64,000 bases of DNA from Mortierella sp. BCC40632 (Eukaryota; Mortierellomycota; Mortierellomycetes; Mortierellales; Mortierellaceae). How positions within the stretch are numbered: the stretch's first letter is position 1; every line of letters starts with the position of its first letter. Location: assembly GCA_011634665.1 (NCBI GenBank), contig WAEK01000006.1:1434501-1498500 (forward strand). Direction: 5' to 3'. Positions 59,801-64,000 of this stretch are shown here, piece after piece. The notes under the pieces were generated by a model. It had not been told where the DNA came from. It was given only the letters and a program-made list of their open reading frames with translations, and did not search any database. Both the position numbers and the translations under genes were made by a program.

Positions 59801-60696
59801 GATTCGGGCATCGACCGGGGTATCTCCAAGAGATGTTGACCTCCAAAACCATGTCGGCTCTGGTGGTGCCTGTCTGTAGTTCGAACAATTCGAGGACGAG
59901 TGCGAGTAGTAACCGAAGTCTGTCGGGTTCGGAAGATGGACGAGGTCGAAGTGATTCGGAGAGCAATCATCCAGCAGTGGATATGAGACGCTATGCCAGA
60001 CGACGACCAGCTTCTTCTCAATTACCATCCTCTTCTACAAGAAGTGGCTCTCATCAACAGCAACAACAACAACAACAACAACAGTCGTCGTCCTACATAC
60101 CGAGACGCACTGGCTCTCAAAGGCGATTGAGCCGTGGTTCCTCTCGTGACTATGGTACAGGAACCAAGGGAGAAGAGGGCAAGAGACGACCACGACACCA
60201 TCGACAAGATTTCAATTTTTATACCAGCTCCCAGTTACTTTTGACGCCCGAGGCTATGGCAACCTATATGATGGAAAACCTGACGGTCGAGGTGTGGAAG
60301 ATGAATCGGAAGCGACAGACGATGATTGAGCTTGGTTCCGCCAAGCTGCCTCTGCATCGAATCTTTCGTGGGATTATGAAGAACACGACCCCGATCCCAT
60401 TTGAACCTGTCTCTTGTGCAGGTCCCAGTGGGACCACACCTGGTCCATCCTCGAACTTGAACCGAGAAGAGTCGAGATCGACTCGTAGACGATTCCGAGG
60501 AATGGGAGAGCCATCGACGTATACAGGAGGAGTCCATCGTGACGAAGCGAGCAACGATACCAGGGCTTCCAAGGAAGGATGGAAGTTGGAGCCTTCTACA
60601 TTTGATATTAGATCCCCCCAAGGCACCATAATTGGCCAGCTGGATGCGGATGTCTGGGTTGTACCCCGGACTCGGTCGAGTTCTTTGGTCGCATAG
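56819..60696 (+). CDS. multi-C2-domain protein resembling C2CD3
   Basis: Two exons, 56819-58892 and 59066-60696, joined in phase 1, giving 1234 aa. The N-terminus reads SLPPHYKGLVQRYLAVSIP ... IQVTMRWWNED, then after a long Gln-rich insert YPVRSSIENLHRYFLAMSSL and LGVLVFQAWFQ. This order of motifs (SLPP, VxxRWW, YPxRS...Y...M..L) is what I associate with the N-terminal C2 domain of C2CD3, a centriole distal-end protein. The rest is mostly disordered and Gln/Pro/His/Arg-rich, with two further C2-like pieces: FDESRFLPYWPMMSRFRLEF and TPEAMATYMMENLTVEVWKM ... ELGSAKLPLHRIF, closing with GTIIGQLDADVWV. Other C2-domain families cannot be excluded. A second ATG (56837) is also possible. Confidence 0.5.
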
Positions 60697-61130
60697 AGGT
60701 GCAAACCATTTGTTCCATTACTTTTATTTTATTTTTATTTTTTTATATTTATTTATTTATTTATTTATATTTATACACACACCCGATAGATAGAATACAA
60801 GGTAATAGCTAATACTTAATGATAAATTAATAGCATGGCTTCAGGAGCCAGAGAACACTATAGAAGAAGAGAGGAAGAGAAGAGAGTATCTTGCATAGGA
60901 ACTATGGTTCTCTAGAGAGAGTGTGTGTGATGTGTGTGATTGAGAGTGATTGAGAGTGCGAGAAGGTGAATATCCGAAATTGAGCCAAACATTCAAGCCA
61001 CCGTCGCCTTTGTGAGAGGCTCTCCCTTCTCCCGTAGTAGTCGTGTCTCTGTCTCCCTCTCTTCCTATTCCATTTCACCTCAGTCCATCCTTCCCCTTTC
61101 TTAAAAACAAAAAAAAAAACCACCACCACC
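60697..61130. other. intergenic: C2CD3-like 3' end and mL50 promoter
   Basis: About 430 bp. An AT-rich TTTA repeat (60725-60775) marks the 3' UTR; a CT-rich stretch with CACCACCACC immediately before the ATG at 61131 is the downstream gene's leader. No other gene. Confidence 0.55.
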
Positions 61131-62286
61131 ATGCATCGCGCAGTGGCAGTATCGACTCTCCGTTCGGCTCGTCAAGTCTCTAGCCGGGCTTTGCCCCGTC
61201 TCGCCACCCCAGTCCAGCAACACTCGGCGATGCTTCATACGACTTCTTCGCATGCAGAGGATGAAAAGCGTGGATTCCTTTCCAGACTCAATCCATTCGC
61301 CAGGTCAAAGACCCCTGCCACGGATGCAACTTCTACCACCACCTCTACATCTGCTACTGCTGCTGCTACATCTCAGGAGGATCTTGACGTAGAGATTGAG
61401 GAGGAGGAGGTGATTGAGCCTAGGTGAGTCTTGACCTCGACCTCGGAAACTCGCCAAAAAAAAAAAGAAAAAAAAAAAAAAAAAAAAAAGGGGACCGACA
61501 ACTGTCACGACAACTCCCACACAGGGACGCTTTCACCATGGATAATCTGAGAACATGATCACTAAAAAGCAAACGGATCTCCATCTCCTTTTGTATTTCT
61601 CTTTCTCTTTTTTCTTTCCTTCTTTTCAACCGTTTTTTCTTTTCCTTTCTTTTCCTCTCATTTCCTTTTAATTTCTCTACAGCTGGAAGGGCGAGCGACA
61701 ATCGTTGACTGTCGAGGAACTCGAGAGCGCGATCCGATCTGCAGCAGCACCGTTCCTGAACACGGCTCCTGAGATTTACCTCAACAGGATTCTTCTCGAC
61801 AACCCAAAGACAAAGTTTGAGGTAACATAAGGCTGTCCCCTCCTTTTTTTTAAGAAAAAAAGAAAAAAAAAAGGCTCCGATCCGATTGCATGCAAGTTCA
61901 AGATCAACAAGTGGTGGATCGCCCCCCCCCCCTATCTCCTCTCCTCCTCTGACTAACCTTTTTATTCCATTTTTTTTCTCTCTTTCTCTCTTTCTCTCTT
62001 TCTTCTTTCTCAACAGGTGTTGAAGGCATGCGCGATATCGACTGGACAGGAAGTACCCAGCAAGGAATTGGCATCGATTCACAACCTCAAGGATCTTGTC
62101 ACTGTGTTGAATCGTTTGGATGAAGAATCAAAGGCAGCTCCCTTGAACCCCAACGGACATGTGGTCGCAGAATGGTTCGAAAAGAACAAGTCTTCTTTGC
62201 CTCCCAATGTTGTCTTTATCCCTTATAAGAAATCGAGAGGTATCAAGATCGAGGATCGCAAATCCACCAACAAGAGGTTCCTATAG
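61131..62286 (+). CDS. MRPL50: mitochondrial large-subunit ribosomal protein mL50
   Basis: Three exons, 61131-61423, 61683-61821 and 62017-62286, matching phases, 233 aa. Residues 1-40 are rich in Arg/Ser/Ala without acids (MHRAVAVSTLRSARQVSSRA), a good mitochondrial presequence. After a Thr/Ala-rich spacer and acidic patch the conserved part reads SWKGERQSLTVEELE, FEVLKACAISTGQEVPSKEL, HNLKDLVTVLNRL and SLPPNVVFIPYKK. The 'KF.vL......G..VPs..L..i....dv' pattern and the LPPNV ending match the L50 family (PF10501), a peripheral protein of the mitoribosomal large subunit. Family recognition is by motif; the gene structure is secure. Start chosen at the ATG after CACCACC. Confidence 0.7.
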
Positions 62287-62441
62287 ACGAAAATATTTTT
62301 TTTTTCCCTTCGTATTTTTTTCTTTTTATATATTTGGAAAGCTACTCTCGTTGCCATTCTACTTTCTCTCTCAGCATAACAACACTGTCTACCTCCTCCA
62401 TCTCCCTCTCTCCTTTTCTTTCAACAAAGTGAATTGTACTA
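62287..62441. other. convergent 3' flanks of mL50 and UFD2
   Basis: 155 bp between two stop codons, T-rich, with a poly(T) run just after the mL50 stop. No terminator structure recognised. Confidence 0.5.
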
Positions 62442-64000
62442 TCAGTCATCCACCTCCATGGCGCTCGCTTCTTCAGCCTGGCGACCCTTTGATCGACGGG
62501 ATGCCTTCCAGGCCTGGATCCGATCACGGAGCTCGTGATCTATTATAAATAATCCACATTCAAAAAAAAAAAAAAAAAAGAAGGGAATTATGCGTGTCAG
62601 GAATTGGATTTGAGCTCTTTCAACACGCTTCTCTTCTGTCCTTTTTGGGGAGAGAGCGAGAGCGAGAAGAGAGATGTGTGTGTAGAGGTCCGAAAGACCT
62701 TGATCGTATCTTCTTTTCTTTCAGTACAACCACTTACTCTCAATAATGTCCTCAATCTTGAGTGGAGCACGGTTGAATGGATCAGTACCATCCGAGAGCA
62801 AATGTGACTTGATCGTACTCCTGTCAATGGCCATGTTGGATGATGGCAAAAGCACAGGGTCTTCCATGAGAGTATACAAGAGCGGATCTAGAGGGTGTTT
62901 GTCAAGAAGAAAGAGAAAGTGTGTCAACATTAGTGCGGAGCAAAAAGAAGGAAGGAAAGAAAGAAAAGAAAAAAGCGCTTGAAATCAATGCTTACCCAAG
63001 AATTCATCAGGAATATCTCCGAGCTCCTCTTCGTCTTCAGCTCCTTGTTGACGAACTTCTTCCACCTTGTGGACGAGTCGCATCAACTTTGAAATCTCAT
63101 CGGGGCTCTTGAGTTGACGATCCTTCAGAACTTGACACGCCTTGTAAAAGATTCCTTTACTATAACTACGGTCATCGCGTGCTAGTGCCGCAATAAAGGC
63201 TGGGCAGTCCAGGTGGAGATAGATCGAGATAATGTCGGACAAAAGGATACGAGGTTGGAACCGATACTCTTCTGGATTCTTGACCTATAGAGGGACCCCC
63301 AAAGCAAATAGAGAAAAAGGACCACAATTGTTTCAGCATCAACATTAGCACCTGTCATCCAAGGAAAGAGAAAGAGAGCAACCCTCATCGAGCAAACAAA
63401 GTAATCGATTCTCGTTTTACCTTCAAGGTCGACATTTTTTCTCCGACCAAGATTACAAGGTTATAATCCAACATAGTCGCCAAACGATCCACGATTTCTG
63501 CCGTCAAGAAGGGTTCTTTGATTTCGACCGTCAGATAGGACAACATATTGACTGTCTCATTTCCAAGTGCGATGTATGACGATGCCTGGCGTTGTGCTGT
63601 CCGCAAGACACCCTCTCGTTCCTGTCGGTGTTGAGGTGTATGACTCTCCCATGTTGCCTTGTCATCCATCTCGACCTCAATCTCGCGAATTTCGACCAGT
63701 TTGGTGAGTCCCTCATCCAGTAAATAGGTCGTATCGTTCATCAACAGATTAGCAAACCGAACAAACGACTCAGATCGCCTTTAAAAAAAGTATGAGAAGA
63801 GTGATCATGTCAGAACAAGCAACAGCTACAACATTTAAACAAACAAAACAGGACTTGAGAGAGAAAAAGGAGTGCACCTACTTGCTCTCGGCCTTGACCA
63901 TGTCACGATGGATCGGGTTGGTCCAAACAAACTTGAGAATCTGCGAGATATTGTATCGGATATTGAACTTGTCATAGAACTGAGAATGACGACCCGTGTT
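62442..64000 (-). CDS. UFD2: ubiquitin chain elongation factor UFD2 (U-box E4), 3' part
   Basis: Only the C-terminal part is in the window; the gene continues beyond 64000. Exons include 62442-62539, 62738-62887, 62996-63283, 63421-63778 and a further one from about 63892. The core repeats ([64 protein letters not shown]) belong to the Ufd2P_core. The U-box spans the 62996 junction: [18 protein letters not shown] then [20 protein letters not shown], ending in [18 protein letters not shown]2/UBE4 extends short ubiquitin chains in the Cdc48/p97 and UFD pathways and delivers substrates toward the proteasome. The U-box has the expected hydrophobic and polar residues and looks functional. Confidence 0.95.

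Overview
The window is eukaryotic and almost certainly from a filamentous, early-diverging fungus. I suspect Mortierellomycotina or a close Mucoromycota lineage; this is inference from gene content, with no rRNA or other marker present. Evidence: GT-AG introns in most genes, a class V chitin synthase with a myosin motor head, a decapping subunit DCP1, an AZUL-HECT ligase, a Crypton-type recombinase gene with a GCR1_C-like tail, and intergenic DNA loaded with poly(A)/poly(T) tracts and GA/CT microsatellites.

Layout: 0.4-1.3 kb, AIM19-like mitochondrial protein (-), head to head with FAF1 (+, 1.7-2.9 kb). 3.4-5.0 kb, type II peroxiredoxin (+). 5.1-6.5 kb, ubiquitin-like/RING-H2 protein (-) with a spliced leader. 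7.0-10.5 kb, Crypton-derived gene (-) with an intact reading frame but apparently destroyed catalytic residues. 11.4-18.1 kb, class V chitin synthase (-). 18.1-23.2 kb, gene-free and microsatellite-rich. 23.2-25.3 kb, O-fucosyltransferase-like type II membrane protein (+). 29.1-29.9 kb, bacterial-looking alpha/beta hydrolase (+). 32.5-34.3 kb, MFS transporter (-). 38.4-40.4 kb, DCP1 (-). 40.4-47.1 kb, gene-poor, with a foldback element and decayed coding remnants. 47.1-51.5 kb, UBE3A-like AZUL-HECT ligase (+). 51.7-52.9 kb, tRNA-splicing endonuclease subunit SEN34 (-). 53.1-56.0 kb, UBP6/USP14 deubiquitinase (-). 56.8-60.7 kb, C2-domain protein resembling C2CD3 (+). 61.1-62.3 kb, mitochondrial ribosomal protein mL50 (+). 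62.4 kb to the window end, UFD2 U-box E4 (-, 5' end outside).

Most of the gene set is housekeeping: RNA processing (FAF1, DCP1, SEN34), mitochondria (AIM19, mL50), cell wall and secretory pathway (chitin synthase, O-FucT-like) and ubiquitin-proteasome (HECT E3, UBP6, UFD2, Ubl-RING). Three ubiquitin-chain-editing enzymes known or expected to act at the proteasome lie within 17 kb. The least ordinary items are the catalytically dead Crypton-derived gene, the C2CD3-like gene in a probably non-flagellated fungus, the bacterial-type hydrolase with a possible secretory leader, and the 129-bp foldback element.

Gene models were spliced by eye; wherever exon junctions are given, their phases were checked to keep one continuous frame. 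No similarity search was run.
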